Counted from the stretch's first letter, positions 26,646 through 38,725 are shown. The stretch is 64,000 nt of DNA from Thermomonas sp. (GCF_029945965.1 NZ_JAQSDO010000015.1:124001-188000), one strand, 5' to 3'. Numbers and translations are program-made. The notes: generated from the sequence alone by a model not told the origin.

Positions 26646-27665
26646 ATGACACAGGCTGCAATGAAGCACTTCTTGAATACGCAGGATTGGAGCAGGGACG
26701 ACCTGGATGCCTTGCTGGCGCGTGCGGCCATGTTCAAGCGTTTGCGACTGGGTGACGAATTGAAAGGGCGATCGATTGCGCTGGTGTTCTTCAACCCGTC
26801 GATGCGCACCCGCACCAGCTTCGAGTTGGGCGCGTTCCACCTCGGCGGCCACGCCATCGTGCTGCAGCCGGGCAAGGATGCATGGCCGATCGAGTTCGAA
26901 CTCGGCACGGTGATGGACGGTGATACCGAAGAGCACATTGCCGAAGTGGCCAAGGTGCTGGGTCGCTATGTCGACCTGATCGGCGTGCGCGCGTTCCCGA
27001 AGTTCGTCGACTGGTCGCGTGATCGCGAGGACCTGGTGCTGCGCAGCTTCGCGAAATATTCGCCAGTACCCGTCATCAACATGGAGACGATCACCCATCC
27101 CTGCCAGGAACTGGCGCACATCCAGGCATTGCAACAGCACTTCGGCACCACCGACTTGCGCGGCAAGAAATACGTGCTGACCTGGACCTACCACCCGAAG
27201 CCACTCAACACTGCGGTCGCCAACTCCGCGCTGACGATTGCTACCCGCATGGGCATGGACGTGACCTTGCTGTGCCCGACGCCGGCCTACATCCTGGACG
27301 AGCGCTACATGGGCTGGGCGGCGCAGAACGTGGCCGAAAGCGGCGGCTCGCTGGCAGTCAGCCACGACATCGAAAGCGCCTACGCCGGCGCCGACGTGGT
27401 GTACGCCAAGAGCTGGGGCGCGCTGCATTATTTCGGTAACTGGGCACCGGAAAAGCCCATTCGCGATCATTACCAGCATTTCATCGTCGACGAAGCCAAG
27501 ATGGCGCTGACCAACGATGGCGTGTTCAGCCATTGCCTGCCGCTGCGCCGCAACGTCAAGGCGACCGACGCAGTGATGGATTCGCCGCGCTGCCTTGCCA
27601 TCGACGAAGCCGAGAATCGCCTGCATGTGCAGAAGGCGATCATGGCCGCGCTGATTCAGCAGTAG
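26646..27665 (+). CDS. argF': N-acetylornithine carbamoyltransferase
   Basis: 339 aa from ATG 26646 (AGGAT upstream), the length known for Xanthomonas AOTCase. [18 protein letters not shown] is the characteristic start. The carbamoyl-phosphate loop is [13 protein letters not shown] (52-64) instead of the STRTR of ordinary OTCase; [12 protein letters not shown] and HCLPLRRN follow. It transfers carbamoyl to N2-acetylornithine giving N-acetylcitrulline, the hallmark of the acetylated arginine route. First gene of argF'-argG-argE'-argB-argC-argH-proB-proA, behind the putative attenuator. Confidence 0.94.
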   Translation: MTQAAMKHFLNTQDWSRDDLDALLARAAMFKRLRLGDELKGRSIALVFFNPSMRTRTSFELGAFHLGGHAIVLQPGKDAWPIEFELGTVMDGDTEEHIAEVAKVLGRYVDLIGVRAFPKFVDWSRDREDLVLRSFAKYSPVPVINMETITHPCQELAHIQALQQHFGTTDLRGKKYVLTWTYHPKPLNTAVANSALTIATRMGMDVTLLCPTPAYILDERYMGWAAQNVAESGGSLAVSHDIESAYAGADVVYAKSWGALHYFGNWAPEKPIRDHYQHFIVDEAKMALTNDGVFSHCLPLRRNVKATDAVMDSPRCLAIDEAENRLHVQKAIMAALIQQ

Positions 27666-27682
27666 CCTGCATTTGCTTTGCT

Positions 27683-27771
27683 CCTTCCCCCGCACGCGGG
27701 GGAAGGCCGGGATGGGGGCACGCTTGCATCCCATCGCCCCCAGCCCAGTCCTCCCCTGCAAGCGGGGGAGG
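27683..27771. repeat. Paired long hairpins in the argF'-argG gap
   Basis: The first hairpin is CCTTCCCCCGC, 2-nt loop, GCGGGGGAAGG (27683-27706); the second is CCTCCCCTGC-AA-GCGGGGGAGG (27750-27771). Between them are GGGATGGGGGC and GCCCCCAGCCC, which can also pair. It looks like an extragenic palindromic repeat of the sort dispersed in many Proteobacteria. It is the only sizeable gap inside an otherwise overlapping operon and could stabilise or segment the mRNA. Confidence 0.65.
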
Positions 27772-27792
27772 GAAGTCGCCACAGAGACTCCC

Positions 27793-29037
27793 ATGACCAC
27801 CACCAGCAACCAAGATATCGTCCTCGCCTTTTCCGGCGGCCTCGACACCAGTTTCTGCGTGCCCTACCTGAAGGAAGCCGGCTGGAACGTGCATACCGTA
27901 TTCGCCGATACCGGCGGCGTGGATGCCGACGAGCGTGCCTTCATCGAACAGCGCGCCGCGGAACTCGGCGTTGCTTCGCACATCACCATTGACGGCGGCC
28001 CTGCGATCTGGGACGGGTTCGTCAAGCCGTTCGTCTGGGCCGGCGAGGGCTATCAGGGGCAGTACCCGTTGCTGGTGTCCGACCGTTACCTGATCGTCGA
28101 TGCGGCGCTGGCGCGTGCAAACGACCTGGGCACCAAGGTCATCGCGCATGGCTGCACCGGCATGGGCAACGACCAGGTGCGCTTCGACCTGGCCGTCAAG
28201 TCCAGCGGCGATTACCAGATCATTGCGCCGATCCGAGAGATCCAGAAAGAGCACACCCAGACCCGCGCGTACGAGCAGGCCTACCTGGAGGCGCGGGGCT
28301 TCGGCATCCGCAGCAAGCAGAAGCAGTACACGATCAACGAGAACCTGCTGGGCCTTACCATGTCCGGCGCCGAGATCGACAGCTGGGAAGCGCCGGGCGA
28401 TGGCGCACGCGGCTGGTGCGCACGCCGCGAACAATGGCCGACCGAAGCGATGCAGGCGACGTTGCGTTTCGTCGGCGGCGAGGCGGTGGCGCTGGACGGC
28501 ATGGTTATGCCCGGTGACAAACTGCTGGCCAAACTCAACATCATGTTCGCGCAATACGGCGTCGGTCGTGGCCTGTACACCGGCGACACCACGATTGGCC
28601 TGAAGGGGCGGATCGTGTTCGAGGCGCCCGGCCTGACCGCACTGCTGGTAGCGCATCGCGCGCTTGAGGAAGCGGTGCTGACCAAGCAACAAAACCGCTT
28701 CAAGCCGGATGTCGCGCGCAAGTGGGTCGAGCTGGTTTACGAGGGCTTCTTCCATGACCCGCTGAAGACCGACCTGGAAGCGTTCCTGGCCTCATCGCAG
28801 CGCATGGTCAACGGCGAAGTGGTGTTGCGCACCAATGGCGGGCGGGTCGATGCGGTGGCCGTGCGCTCACCGCACATCCTGAATTCCAAGGGCGCGACCT
28901 ACGCACAGTCCGCGGACTGGGGCGTGGAGGAAGCCGAGGGCTTCATCAAGCTATTCGGCATGAGCAGCACGCTTTGGGCTCAAGTGAATGGCCCGCAGGT
29001 AAACGGCCAGCAGGTCATCGGAAATACCAATGAGTGA
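27793..29037 (+). CDS. argG: Argininosuccinate synthase
   Basis: 414 aa from ATG 27793. ATP-binding P-loop AFSGGLDTS at 12-20; [35 protein letters not shown], and [19 protein letters not shown] follow. The protein is of the diverged type found in Xanthomonadaceae. It condenses citrulline and aspartate to argininosuccinate. The last 8 bp overlap the argE' start. Confidence 0.95.
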   Translation: MTTTSNQDIVLAFSGGLDTSFCVPYLKEAGWNVHTVFADTGGVDADERAFIEQRAAELGVASHITIDGGPAIWDGFVKPFVWAGEGYQGQYPLLVSDRYLIVDAALARANDLGTKVIAHGCTGMGNDQVRFDLAVKSSGDYQIIAPIREIQKEHTQTRAYEQAYLEARGFGIRSKQKQYTINENLLGLTMSGAEIDSWEAPGDGARGWCARREQWPTEAMQATLRFVGGEAVALDGMVMPGDKLLAKLNIMFAQYGVGRGLYTGDTTIGLKGRIVFEAPGLTALLVAHRALEEAVLTKQQNRFKPDVARKWVELVYEGFFHDPLKTDLEAFLASSQRMVNGEVVLRTNGGRVDAVAVRSPHILNSKGATYAQSADWGVEEAEGFIKLFGMSSTLWAQVNGPQVNGQQVIGNTNE

Positions 29038-30148
29038 CCTGCTGCCGGACGTGCTGCGCCACCTCGAAGCGCTGGTGGCGTTCGACACCCGCAACCCGCC
29101 GCGCCTGATCGGGACCGGCGGGATCTTCGATTACATCCGCGCGAATCTGCCCGGCTTCCGTATCCAAGTCACCGATCATGGCGATGGCGCTGTGTCGCTA
29201 TTCTCCGTGCGCGGCACGCCGCGGCGGTTGTTCAATGTGCATCTGGACACGGTGCCGTCGTCGGAGGCATGGAGTGCCGATCCGCACGTTCTGCGCGTGA
29301 GCGGCGACCGGGCGATTGGCTTGGGCGCCTGTGACATCAAGGGCGCAGCCGCCGGTTTGATCACAGCAGCGAACGTGACCAGCGGTGATGCCGCATTCCT
29401 GTTTTCCAGCGACGAGGAAGCCAATGATCCGCGTTGCATTGCAGCGTTCCTGAAGAGCAATGCCCTTGCGCTCGATCATGGCTTCACCGAGGCCATCGTC
29501 GCCGAGCCGACAATGTGCGAGGCAGTACTGGCGCATCGCGGCATCAGCTCGGTGCTGCTGCGCTTCAAGGGTGAGGTGGGGCATGCGTCCAGCGCCAATG
29601 CGTTGCAGGCAAATGCCTTGCACCAGGTCATGCATTGGGGCAGCAATGCGCTTGCGCTGGTCGAAGCCGAGGCCAAGTCGCGCTTCGGTGGTCTGACTGG
29701 CTTGCGATTCAACATCGGCAAGGTCGAAGGCGGGATCAAGGCCAACATGATCGCGCCAAGCGCGGAAGTGCGGTTTGGATTCCGGCCGTTACCCTCGCAG
29801 GACATCGACGGCTTGCACGAGCGTTTCGGCGGCTGCGCGCGCGTCGGTGCGCTGGAGCGCTACCAGGAAACCTTCCGTGGCCCATCGTTGCCATCTGGCG
29901 ATGTGGCGGCAGCAGAAGACCGTCGGCTGGAAGCGCGCGACCTCGCTGATGCGCTGGGACTGCCAATCGGCAAAGCGGTGGATTTCTGGACCGAAGCTTC
30001 ATTGTTCTCACAGGCCGGCCTGACCGCGCTTGTCTACGGTCCCGGCGAAATTGCACAGGCGCATACCGCAGACGAATGGGTGGCGCTGGAACAACTGCGG
30101 CGCTATGCCGACTCGATCACCCACATGCTTGGAAACCCCGCGCCATGA
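29030..30148 (+). CDS. argE': N-acetylcitrulline deacetylase (M20 family)
   Basis: 372 aa, starting inside the end of argG (ATGAGTGA). M20/ArgE-type metallohydrolase: FNVHLDTVP with the first His, [13 protein letters not shown] with the bridging Asp, [11 protein letters not shown] with the catalytic Glu pair, then [13 protein letters not shown] and the dimerisation domain [14 protein letters not shown]. In this operon the substrate is expected to be N-acetylcitrulline made by ArgF', giving citrulline for ArgG. Overlaps argB by ATGA. Confidence 0.92.
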   Translation: MSDLLPDVLRHLEALVAFDTRNPPRLIGTGGIFDYIRANLPGFRIQVTDHGDGAVSLFSVRGTPRRLFNVHLDTVPSSEAWSADPHVLRVSGDRAIGLGACDIKGAAAGLITAANVTSGDAAFLFSSDEEANDPRCIAAFLKSNALALDHGFTEAIVAEPTMCEAVLAHRGISSVLLRFKGEVGHASSANALQANALHQVMHWGSNALALVEAEAKSRFGGLTGLRFNIGKVEGGIKANMIAPSAEVRFGFRPLPSQDIDGLHERFGGCARVGALERYQETFRGPSLPSGDVAAAEDRRLEARDLADALGLPIGKAVDFWTEASLFSQAGLTALVYGPGEIAQAHTADEWVALEQLRRYADSITHMLGNPAP

Positions 30149-31527
30149 CGCCGATGTTGAACCCGAACAGCGTGCATGACCCGCAGACCCGGCAGACGAT
30201 TGTTCGATTGCTGTCGAGCATGGGCAGTGCCAAGGAAATCAGCCAGTATCTGAAACGCTTCTCGCAACTTGATGCCGCCCGCTTCGCGGTGGTCAAGGTC
30301 GGTGGCGCGGTGCTGCGCGATGACCTTGATGCACTGGTGTCATCGCTGGCGTTCCTGCAGGACGTGGGACTGACGCCGATCGTGATCCACGGCGCCGGCC
30401 CCCAGCTCGATGTGGAACTGTCCGCGGCCGGCATCGAGAAGCAGACGATCGATGGCCTGCGGGTGACCTCGCCGGAAGCGCTGGCCATCGTGCGTCGCGT
30501 GTTCCATGCGCAGAACCTCAAACTGGTCGAGGCCCTGCAGGCTAGCGATGCGCGCGCGACCAGCATTGTCTCGGGCGTGTTCGAAGCTGATTATCTCGAC
30601 CGCGAGCGCTTTGGCCTGGTGGGTGAAGTGAAGCGGGTGGACCTGGCGCCGATCCAGGCCAGCCTGCAGGCCGGTTCGATCCCGGTGATCGCATCGTTGG
30701 GCGAAACGATTGGCGGGCAGATCCTCAACCTCAACGCAGACTTCGCCGCGAACGAACTGGTGCAGGTGCTGCAGCCTTACAAGATCGTGTTCCTGACCGG
30801 TACCGGCGGATTGCTGGACGAGCAGGGCAAGGTGATCGATTCGATCAACCTGTCGACCGAGTACGAACATCTGATGCAGCAGTCGTGGATCGACGGCGGC
30901 ATGCGGCTCAAGATCGAGCAGATCAAGGACCTGCTGGACGGCCTGCCGCTGGCATCGTCGGTGTCGATCACCAAGCCCGCGGAACTTGCCAAGGAGCTGT
31001 TCACCCACAAGGGTTCCGGCACGCTGGTGCGTCGCGGCGAGCGCGTGGTGAGCGTTGATTCCTGGGGTGGGCTTGACCTGGTGCGACTACGTGGCCTGAT
31101 CGAATCCGCGTTCGGCCGCACGCTCGCCCCCGATTATTTCGAACGCACCACGCTGCAACGCGCCTACGTCAGCGAGAACTACCGCGCGGCGGTGATCCTG
31201 ACCGCAGAAGACGCCGGCACCTACCTCGACAAGTTCGCGGTGCTCGACGATGCGCAGGGCGAAGGCCTGGGACGTGCTGTGTGGCAGGTGATGCGTGACG
31301 AGAACCCGCGTCTGTTCTGGCGTTCGCGCCGCGGCAACCAGGTCAATGCGTTCTACTGGAGCGAGTGCGAGGGCAGCATCAAGCAGCCGACGTGGAAGGT
31401 GTTCTGGTACGGCATCAATGACTTCGCCGAGATCGCAAGTTGCGTCCACCATTGCGACACGCGCCCGGCGACATTGCTGGAGCATGCATCGCTTGACCAC
31501 CGATTGAAGGAGCAGGCCAATGGCTGA
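30145..31527 (+). CDS. argB: Bifunctional N-acetylglutamate kinase/synthase
   Basis: 460 aa from ATG 30145 (ATGA overlap with argE'); Xanthomonas NAGK/S is about 447. An amino-acid-kinase domain covers about 25-300 ([63 protein letters not shown]). A GNAT-like NAGS domain follows at about 305-460 ([65 protein letters not shown]). The fusion supplies the first two steps, which explains why no separate argA is in the operon. Feedback inhibition by arginine is expected from the family. Confidence 0.94.
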   Translation: MTPMLNPNSVHDPQTRQTIVRLLSSMGSAKEISQYLKRFSQLDAARFAVVKVGGAVLRDDLDALVSSLAFLQDVGLTPIVIHGAGPQLDVELSAAGIEKQTIDGLRVTSPEALAIVRRVFHAQNLKLVEALQASDARATSIVSGVFEADYLDRERFGLVGEVKRVDLAPIQASLQAGSIPVIASLGETIGGQILNLNADFAANELVQVLQPYKIVFLTGTGGLLDEQGKVIDSINLSTEYEHLMQQSWIDGGMRLKIEQIKDLLDGLPLASSVSITKPAELAKELFTHKGSGTLVRRGERVVSVDSWGGLDLVRLRGLIESAFGRTLAPDYFERTTLQRAYVSENYRAAVILTAEDAGTYLDKFAVLDDAQGEGLGRAVWQVMRDENPRLFWRSRRGNQVNAFYWSECEGSIKQPTWKVFWYGINDFAEIASCVHHCDTRPATLLEHASLDHRLKEQANG

Positions 31528-32503
31528 CAGCGCGCCAATCCGGCTTGGTATCGTCGGCGCCCGCGGATATGTCGGTGCCGAACTGATCCGGCTCGTTGCT
31601 GCGCATCCGCGCTTCGACCTTGCCTATGTGTCCTCGCGCGGGCTGGACGGCCAGCGCGTGGCCGACCACAACACCGATTACAACGGCGAACTTCGCTACA
31701 GCGCGCCATCGCACGAAGTGCTTCCGGCGCTGGGCGCGGATGCCGTGGTGCTTGCATTGCCGAATGGCAAGGCGGCGGAGATCGTGCGTGCGTTCGATGA
31801 GGCCGAAGCCGATCCGATCATTATTGATCTGTCTGCCGATTTTCGCTTCGATCCCTCCTGGTACTACGGCCTGCCGGAATTAACCCGCAAGGCTTACTCC
31901 GGCCAGCGCCGGATCAGCAATCCGGGCTGTTATGCCACCGCCATGCAACTGGCGATTGCGCCGATGCTGAATGTGCTGGAAGGGCCGGTGGCGTGCTTCG
32001 GCGTATCCGGCTATTCCGGCGCTGGCACGACGCCATCGGACAAGAACGACCCCGACAAACTGCGCGATAACCTGATGCCGTACGCGCTCACCGGACATGT
32101 CCACGAGCGCGAAGTCAGTCACCGGCTGGGCCATGCGGTGGAGTTCATGCCGCATGTTGCGCCGCATTTCCGCGGTATTTCGCTTACCGTCAACTTGCAT
32201 CTATCGATTGCGTTCGACCATGGCGAAGTGCTGGCGCGTTACCACGGTCGTTATGCAGACGAACCGCTGGTGCGCGTGCTGGACGATGCCCCTTGGGTCA
32301 GCCGGATTGCCGGCAGCCAGCATGTCGAAATTGGTGGCTTCACCCTCAGTGGCGACGGCAAGCGGCTGGTGCTGGTGGCGACCGAAGACAACCTGCTCAA
32401 GGGTGCGGCCACGCAGGCGTTGCAGAACCTCAATATCGCGTTCGGACTGGACGAGTTCCTCGGCATTCCGTTGCAGCAACAACACGTGGAGTCCGCCGCA
32501 TGA
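31520..32503 (+). CDS. argC: N-acetyl-gamma-glutamyl-phosphate reductase
   Basis: 327 aa; the start overlaps argB by 8 bp. NADP-binding [19 protein letters not shown] at the N-terminus, active-site Cys137 in [40 protein letters not shown]. It reduces N-acetylglutamyl-phosphate to the semialdehyde. The stop overlaps the argH start (ATGA). Confidence 0.96.
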   Translation: MADSAPIRLGIVGARGYVGAELIRLVAAHPRFDLAYVSSRGLDGQRVADHNTDYNGELRYSAPSHEVLPALGADAVVLALPNGKAAEIVRAFDEAEADPIIIDLSADFRFDPSWYYGLPELTRKAYSGQRRISNPGCYATAMQLAIAPMLNVLEGPVACFGVSGYSGAGTTPSDKNDPDKLRDNLMPYALTGHVHEREVSHRLGHAVEFMPHVAPHFRGISLTVNLHLSIAFDHGEVLARYHGRYADEPLVRVLDDAPWVSRIAGSQHVEIGGFTLSGDGKRLVLVATEDNLLKGAATQALQNLNIAFGLDEFLGIPLQQQHVESAA

Positions 32504-33825
32504 GCGACCTGCTGTGGCAAAAACCCGGTGTACGAGTCGATGCGCGCATCCAGGCCTTCCTGGCCGGCGACGACGTGGTGCTGGATCGCGAATTCTTCCT
32601 GCACGACATCATCGCCAGCACTGCGCATGCGCAAGGGCTGCAACGCATCGGCATCCTCAGCATCGATGAACTGGATGGCTTGAAGCGCGAACTGGCGATA
32701 CTTGCGGATGACTTCAGTAGTGGCGGTTTCATCCTCGATGAGCGTTTCGAGGATGGGCATTCCGCCATCGAAGCAAGACTTACCGAGCGGCTAGGCGATG
32801 CCGGTCGCAAGATCCACACAGGCCGTAGCCGCAACGACCAGGTGCTGGTCGCGACGCGACTGTGGCTGAAGGAAAAGCTCGACCGCGTGGCACAACTGTC
32901 GCGCGACATCGCCAGGGTTGCGCTGGATCGCGCCGAAGCCGAAAAGCATCTGCCGTTGCCCGGATACACGCACATCCAGCGCGCCGTGGTGTCGTCGGCG
33001 GGTATGTGGTGGGCGGGTTGGGCCGAGGCGTTCATCGACGATGCGGTGCGCGCAAACGACACGCTGCGGCTGATCGATTCCAATCCGCTCGGCACCGCAG
33101 CCGGTTATGGCGTTAACCTCAAATTGGACCGCGAGCACACGACCCAAGCACTCGGCTTCGCGCGCATGCAGGTCAGCCCGATTTACGCGCAACTGTCGCG
33201 TGGCAAGTTTGAGCTGGCGGCATTGGAGTCGCTTGGCAGCGCGACGCTGGACCTGCGTCGTCTTGCCTGGGACCTGTCACTGTTCAACAGCGCCGAATTC
33301 GGTTTCGTTGCGTTGCCGGCGCAATACACCACCGGCAGCTCGATCATGCCTAACAAACGCAATCCCGACGTCATCGAACTGATGCGAGCCACCCACGCCA
33401 GCGTGGCCGCCGCGCGCACCGAGATCGAACAACTGCTGTCGCTGCCGTCGGGTTACCACCGCGATCTGCAGGCCAGCAAGGGCGCGATTTTCCACGGTTT
33501 CGGTCGTGGTCTGGCGGCGCTGGAACTGTTGCCGGACCTGCTGGCCAACCTGGAATGGCGCGAAGACCGGCTGCGTGCTGCAATCGATTCCGGCATGTAT
33601 GCCACCGACGTGGCAGTGGAAGCCGCCATTGCCGGTGTGCCGTTCCGCGATGCCTACAAGGCTGCAGCTGCGTCCGCCGACTCGGCGGGCCAAGGCCGCA
33701 CGCCGGAAGCCAGCCTGGCCGCGCGCACCTCGCCCGGTGCCGCCGCCGACCTGCGGCTAGACATATTGATAGTGCGCTGGAACGGGTTGGACAAGGACCG
33801 GTTGGACAAAGGCACGGTGGCCTGA
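32500..33825 (+). CDS. argH: Argininosuccinate lyase
   Basis: 441 aa from ATG 32500. Fumarase/aspartase superfamily: [27 protein letters not shown] with the catalytic His, and signature [19 protein letters not shown] at about 279. The N-terminus is shorter than in E. coli (457) but all catalytic motifs remain. Releases arginine and fumarate, ending the pathway. proB follows 3 bp later. Confidence 0.95.
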   Translation: MSDLLWQKPGVRVDARIQAFLAGDDVVLDREFFLHDIIASTAHAQGLQRIGILSIDELDGLKRELAILADDFSSGGFILDERFEDGHSAIEARLTERLGDAGRKIHTGRSRNDQVLVATRLWLKEKLDRVAQLSRDIARVALDRAEAEKHLPLPGYTHIQRAVVSSAGMWWAGWAEAFIDDAVRANDTLRLIDSNPLGTAAGYGVNLKLDREHTTQALGFARMQVSPIYAQLSRGKFELAALESLGSATLDLRRLAWDLSLFNSAEFGFVALPAQYTTGSSIMPNKRNPDVIELMRATHASVAAARTEIEQLLSLPSGYHRDLQASKGAIFHGFGRGLAALELLPDLLANLEWREDRLRAAIDSGMYATDVAVEAAIAGVPFRDAYKAAAASADSAGQGRTPEASLAARTSPGAAADLRLDILIVRWNGLDKDRLDKGTVA

Positions 33826-33828
33826 GCA

Positions 33829-34980
33829 ATGATCGACGTCAGGGCCGACTTCGCACCGCAACCATTGCCCAATTGGAAGCGTGCGGTGCTGAAAGTCGGC
33901 AGCAGCCTGCTGGCTGGTAGCGGTGAGCTGGACCCCGTGCATGCGCAAGGGCTTGCAAGCTTCATCACCAGCGCCCGCGCGCAAGGGCGCGAAGTCGTGC
34001 TGGTCTCATCCGGTGCGGTGGCCGCGGGACGCGGGCGCATCGGCGCCGCCGGCAACGGCATCGTGCAGCGGCAGGCGCTGGCTGCACTCGGGCAAGCCTC
34101 GTTGATGGGCTTCTGGCAGGCGTTTTTCGATATGCCGGTCGCGCAGGTGCTGCTGACCCATGACGACCTGCGCAACCGTCGCCGCTATCTCAATGCGCGC
34201 ACTGCATTGAAGGAATTGCTGCGGTTGGGCGCACTGCCCATCGTCAATGAAAACGACACCGTCGCTGTCGACGAACTCAAGCTGGGCGACAACGACAACC
34301 TGGCCGCAGCGGTCGCGTCCCTGATCGAAGCAGACCTGCTGCTTATCGCCACCGACATCGGTGGCCTGTACAGCGGCCATCCACAGCACGATCCCGATGC
34401 GCGCCCGATTGAACGCGTGGACACGGTGACGCCGGCGCTGTTGGCGATCGCCGGCATTGCGGGGGGGCTCGGTACTGGCGGCATGCGCACCAAGCTGGAA
34501 GCCGCTTCCAAAGCGGCCACGGCCGGGATTGCGACCGCCCTGTTCTGCGGCCGTGATGCAGCCGTCGTGATGGCGCTCGGCGAAGGCGTCCTGCACGGCA
34601 CCCTGGTGGCCGCGCACGGCAATCGGATCAGTGCGCGCAAGCAATGGCTGCGGCATGCGCCGGCATCGGGCGTGCTGCAGGTCGATGCCGGTGCGCGGAC
34701 GGCGCTGCTGCGCGGGGCGTCGCTGCTGCCGGGTGGCGTGCATGCAGTAACCGGCGATTTTCGTCGTGGTGACGTGGTGGACGTGCATTCCTTCGATGGC
34801 GAACTGCTGGCGCGCGGGCAGGCCCAGTACAACGCGAGCGAAAGTCTGCGTATTGCGGGCCGCCACAGCCGCGACATCGAAACCGTGCTCGGCTTCCGCT
34901 ACGACGAAGCAATGATCCATCGCGACGATCTGGTGCTGTTGAACAGCGCGGAACAACTATCTTCGGAGAAGACGGCATGA
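33829..34980 (+). CDS. proB: Glutamate 5-kinase
   Basis: 383 aa. Amino-acid-kinase domain ([71 protein letters not shown]) and a C-terminal PUA domain at about 275-360. It phosphorylates glutamate for proline synthesis. Embedding proB/proA at the end of the arginine operon places both glutamate-derived pathways in one transcript. Confidence 0.96.
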   Translation: MIDVRADFAPQPLPNWKRAVLKVGSSLLAGSGELDPVHAQGLASFITSARAQGREVVLVSSGAVAAGRGRIGAAGNGIVQRQALAALGQASLMGFWQAFFDMPVAQVLLTHDDLRNRRRYLNARTALKELLRLGALPIVNENDTVAVDELKLGDNDNLAAAVASLIEADLLLIATDIGGLYSGHPQHDPDARPIERVDTVTPALLAIAGIAGGLGTGGMRTKLEAASKAATAGIATALFCGRDAAVVMALGEGVLHGTLVAAHGNRISARKQWLRHAPASGVLQVDAGARTALLRGASLLPGGVHAVTGDFRRGDVVDVHSFDGELLARGQAQYNASESLRIAGRHSRDIETVLGFRYDEAMIHRDDLVLLNSAEQLSSEKTA

Positions 34981-36239
34981 GCGGTTATGTGCGCGAATTG
35001 GCGCTTGCGGCACGCCAGGCACAGGTCGCGATTGCTTTGTCCGATGCCGCGACCCGGCGTACGTTGATCGAAGGCATGGCAGACCAGTTGCTGGCCGGGC
35101 AGGCCGCGATCCTGGCCGCCAATGCCGGGGATGTCGCCACAGCAGCCGCGAACGGTGCCAGCAATGCCACGTTGGATCGGCTGGCGCTGGATCCGCAGCG
35201 CGTGCAGGGCATGGCCGATGCGTTGCGCGAAGTCGCCGCACAGGTCGACCCGTTGGGTGTGGTTACCCGCAGCGAGCAGCGGCCGAATGGTCTTGTGGTC
35301 GAGCGCCAACGCATCCCGCTTGGCCTGGTCGCGATGATCTTTGAGGCGCGCCCGAACGTGACCGCGGAAGCAGCGGCACTGTGCCTGAAGGCAGGCAACG
35401 CGGTGCTGTTGCGTGGCGGATCCGAGGCTTCGGCCAGCAATGCGGCGATTGCGACCTGCCTGCATGCAGCCCTGCGCGCCGCAGGCCTGCCGGAAGCGGC
35501 GGTGTCGCTGGTGACCGACACCGCCCGTGAGCACGTGCTGGAACTGCTGCAGCTGTCTGATTTGATCGACCTGGCCATCCCGCGTGGTGGTGAAAGCCTG
35601 ATCCGCTTCGTTGCCGAGCACGCGCGGGTGCCGGTGATCAAGCATTACAAGGGCGTCTGCCACCTCTACGTGGATCGCGCCGCCGACATCGACAAGGCGC
35701 TTGGCTTGCTGGTCGATGGCAAGACCACGCGTCCGGGTGTGTGCAATGCGTTGGAAACCTTGCTGGTGCATCGCGAGATCGCGCCCATGTTCCTGCCGCG
35801 CGCAATCGCTGCATTGCAGGCGCATGCCGTGGAAGTGCGTGGTGACGCGGCGACGCGCGCCTTCGATGCATCCATTGCAGTCGCCACTGATGACGACTAC
35901 GCCGCCGAATTCCTCGACCTGGTGCTGGCCGTTCGCGTGGTCGACGACCTGCCGGAAGCACTCGCACATATCGCCCGCTTCGGCTCCGACCATACGGAGG
36001 TGATCGTCACCGAAGATGCGGCTGCGGCCGAAGCCTTCGTGCGCGGCACGCGAAGTTCCGCGGTGATGGTGAATGCGTCGTCGCGCTTCAACGACGGCGG
36101 CCAGCTCGGGCTGGGCGCGGAGATCGGTATTTCCACCACCCGCCTGCATGCCTACGGCCCGATGGGCGTGGAAGCGTTGACCATCGAGCGTTTCGTGGTT
36201 CGCGGCGAGGGCCAGGTGCGGCACTTCGTCTCCGGCTGA
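34977..36239 (+). CDS. proA: Gamma-glutamyl phosphate reductase
   Basis: 420 aa; ATG 34977 overlaps the proB stop by 4 bp. ALDH-fold enzyme making glutamate-5-semialdehyde. [54 protein letters not shown] and catalytic Cys256 in [13 protein letters not shown]. It ends the operon. Only a weak hairpin without T run (GCCGG/CCGGC near 36320) follows. Confidence 0.96.
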   Translation: MSGYVRELALAARQAQVAIALSDAATRRTLIEGMADQLLAGQAAILAANAGDVATAAANGASNATLDRLALDPQRVQGMADALREVAAQVDPLGVVTRSEQRPNGLVVERQRIPLGLVAMIFEARPNVTAEAAALCLKAGNAVLLRGGSEASASNAAIATCLHAALRAAGLPEAAVSLVTDTAREHVLELLQLSDLIDLAIPRGGESLIRFVAEHARVPVIKHYKGVCHLYVDRAADIDKALGLLVDGKTTRPGVCNALETLLVHREIAPMFLPRAIAALQAHAVEVRGDAATRAFDASIAVATDDDYAAEFLDLVLAVRVVDDLPEALAHIARFGSDHTEVIVTEDAAAAEAFVRGTRSSAVMVNASSRFNDGGQLGLGAEIGISTTRLHAYGPMGVEALTIERFVVRGEGQVRHFVSG

Positions 36240-36438
36240 TGCGACTGCACCGGTGCCACCGGGCCGTTTGGCGCTTGCTGCTACCCATGTAAAGACGGCA
36301 GCCAATCCTGCCAAGGCCGGTTTGCCGGCAGATTGCGTTTGGACAAATGAGGGGTGGCGAGTTGGACTGCCTATGCCATTTGGTCGATAGGCGGTCGGAC
36401 AGCAACGGCACTACCCTACCAATGGCTATCGATCTGTC

Positions 36439-36455
36439 GATATCGGGAGATATCG
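36439..36455. promoter_or_regulatory. Palindromic GATATC site upstream of the CHAT/TPS locus
   Basis: CGATATC-GGGA-GATATCG has two GATATC boxes exactly one helical turn apart (36439-36444 and 36449-36454), about 20 bp before the start codon of the CHAT gene. GGGAGATATCG here matches 11 of 11 bases of the complementary strand at 60664-60674. Candidate operator; regulator unknown. Confidence 0.4.
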
Positions 36456-36475
36456 AACGTTGAGGGGGACGGACG

Positions 36476-38725
36476 ATGAAAAATTCAAGTCGATGCGTGA
36501 GGCATCGCGCATGGTCGTTGCTGGCTGTATTCGGTGCTTGCTGGTTGACGCTGGCCAGCCCTGCTGCCTGGGCCAATTGCGCCCCTGACGGAGGCGGTCC
36601 GTTTGCAGGTCGAGGGGGGCCTGGCCCGTCTGCGCCGCTGCAGCTACCTGCCCAGCAAGCAGTGGCCGCACCTGTACCGGCGGCCGCGACGGACATCCAG
36701 AGCGAGGCGCGTCGTGCGCTGTCGGCGATCCAGCGGATCGAGGATGCGGACACTGCGTTGTCGCTGGCGGCCGATGGTGCGGCGTTGTATGCACGCGAGG
36801 CAGTCAAGCTGGACGGCTATGCCTATTGCAGCCAGGCGGTGGAGCTGGCGGAGAAGGGCGAGTTCCGCGAGAGCGCGCAGGCGGCGAGCAAGGCCTTGCA
36901 TGTAGCGCTTGCGACCAACAACACCGACCTGCTGGGCAAGGCCTATCGCGATTTGGCGATCGCGTTCAGCTATGCCGGCCAGCTGGAGCGCGCCGAACAG
37001 TTCGCCAACCTGGCGCTGAAGTATCCGGGCGTGGACCCGACCCAGGTCGATGGCCCGGCGCGCAAGACGCTGGGCGATGTGCGCACCCGCCAGGGCCGCT
37101 ATGACGAAGCCATCGCCAGCTACGAGCAGGCGCAGCAGGAGAGCTCCGAGCGGTTCCGGCCGCTGGTGGATGCCTCCCTGGCCAATGCACTGATCCTGTC
37201 CGGCAACCTTGCGCGTGCCCGCACGACACTGGACGCGCTGGCCACGCCGTCAGAACCCGCCGAATTGGCGCAATTGCAACGCACCCGCGGGCGGTTGCTG
37301 CTGGCCGAGAACAAGCCGGCCGAAGCACTGACGCTATACCAGCAACTGGCGGATGCGCCGGTGTCGGGCGATGAAGGCTTCTACCGCGCCTGGGCGCTGG
37401 ATGGCATCTCCAAGAGCGAGGCCGCATTGGGCAACGACGCGCAGGCCGCGCAGGCGCTGGACCAGGCGCTGGGCGTGTTCGACAAGGCGCGCTCGAAGTT
37501 CCGCAGCGACGAGTTCAAGATGGGCCTGTTCTCGGACCTGCAGAGCGTGTTCGAGCGTGCAATCAACATGCACAGCAAGCTCGGCCAGTCGGCGCAGGCG
37601 TTCGACATCAGCGAGCGCAGCCGCGCCCGTGCGTTGCTGGATGCAGTAGCCGGGCGCGCCGATGTCGACAACGACACCGCCGCGGCGATGGATGCCACCA
37701 CCCTGGAGCAGATGCTCAAGCCCGATGAAGTGGTGGTGGCCTACCACGACTTGCCGGACCGGCTGGTGGCCTGGGTCTTGTCCAATGAGGGCGTGCGTGA
37801 GGTGAAGTTCAGCACCGCTCTGCCGCGCAAGGACCTGGCGCGGCTGGTGGATGCGTATCGCGACACCCTGATCCGGCTCAACCCGAACGCATCAAACATC
37901 GGCGACCAGATCGGCCAGCTGCTGCTGGCGCCACTGGGTATTCCAGCAGGCAAGCGGATCATCATTGTCCCGCACGGTCCGCTGCACTACCTGCCGTTCC
38001 AGGCGCTGCGGCTGGATGGCCAGTACCTGATCCAGCGCAACCCGATCTCCATTGCGCCCTCGATCAGCATTGCAGCAAAGCTGGCGCAGCGCACGCCGAC
38101 CACCACCGCGCAGCTGCTGGCGTTCGGCAACCCGACGATCAACCCGGAGGTGGCCGACCCGCTGCCCGGCGCCGAGCGCGAGGTGCACGAGCTGGCGCAG
38201 CAGTTCCCGGGTGCCAAGCTGTTCTTCAATGCGCAGGCCAACCTGACCAACTTCCGCACCAATGCACCGCAGTCGCACTTGGTCCACGTCGCTGCACACG
38301 CGATGGCCGACCCACTGGACCCGCTGCACAGCAAGGTGCTGCTGGCCGACGAGAACGGCGAGCCGAACTACCTGGAAGCCAAGGACGTGCTGGGCATGGA
38401 CCTGCACAACGTGGCGATGATCGCGCTGTCGGCCTGCGAGTCGGGGCTGGGCCGGGTGGAGGACGGCGACGAGGTGCTGGGCTTTACCCGCTCGTTCCTG
38501 TCGGCGGGCACCTCCACCATGCTGGTCTCGCTGTGGCCGGTATCCGATGCGGCCACCGAGAAGCTGATGACGACCCTGTACACGGATCTTGCCAAGGGCG
38601 ATCAGGTGCAGGACGCGATGCGTGCTGCGCAGCTGGCGGTGATGAAGGATCCGGCCACGGCGCACCCCTTCTATTGGGCCCCGTTCAACCTGATTGGCAA
38701 CTGGCGCCTGAGGATCGTGAAGTGA
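36476..38725 (+). CDS. Exported TPR-CHAT protein (caspase-like peptidase fold)
   Basis: 749 aa. Signal peptide about 1-34 ending AAWA-N. TPR-like helices at about 110-370 (SQAVELAEKGEFRESAQAAS, EAIASYEQAQQES, AQALDQALGVFDKARSKF). A CHAT domain covers about 440-745, with catalytic-type His608 in HLVHVAAHAMADP and Cys654 in IALSACESGLGRVEDGDEV; GRIIIVPHGPLHYLPFQAL-like and FLSAGTSTMLVSLWPV motifs are typical. Both dyad residues are present, so peptidase activity is plausible. Most CHAT proteins are cytosolic; this one has an export signal. The TpsB gene follows after 92 bp, then TpsA. It may process or chaperone the exoprotein (inference). Confidence 0.85.
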   Translation: MKNSSRCVRHRAWSLLAVFGACWLTLASPAAWANCAPDGGGPFAGRGGPGPSAPLQLPAQQAVAAPVPAAATDIQSEARRALSAIQRIEDADTALSLAADGAALYAREAVKLDGYAYCSQAVELAEKGEFRESAQAASKALHVALATNNTDLLGKAYRDLAIAFSYAGQLERAEQFANLALKYPGVDPTQVDGPARKTLGDVRTRQGRYDEAIASYEQAQQESSERFRPLVDASLANALILSGNLARARTTLDALATPSEPAELAQLQRTRGRLLLAENKPAEALTLYQQLADAPVSGDEGFYRAWALDGISKSEAALGNDAQAAQALDQALGVFDKARSKFRSDEFKMGLFSDLQSVFERAINMHSKLGQSAQAFDISERSRARALLDAVAGRADVDNDTAAAMDATTLEQMLKPDEVVVAYHDLPDRLVAWVLSNEGVREVKFSTALPRKDLARLVDAYRDTLIRLNPNASNIGDQIGQLLLAPLGIPAGKRIIIVPHGPLHYLPFQALRLDGQYLIQRNPISIAPSISIAAKLAQRTPTTTAQLLAFGNPTINPEVADPLPGAEREVHELAQQFPGAKLFFNAQANLTNFRTNAPQSHLVHVAAHAMADPLDPLHSKVLLADENGEPNYLEAKDVLGMDLHNVAMIALSACESGLGRVEDGDEVLGFTRSFLSAGTSTMLVSLWPVSDAATEKLMTTLYTDLAKGDQVQDAMRAAQLAVMKDPATAHPFYWAPFNLIGNWRLRIVK

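Noticed and set aside
26646..27665. Ordinary ornithine carbamoyltransferase
   Set aside because: The carbamoyl-phosphate loop reads SMRTR, the length and start match N-acetylornithine carbamoyltransferase, and an acetylcitrulline-type deacetylase is in the operon.
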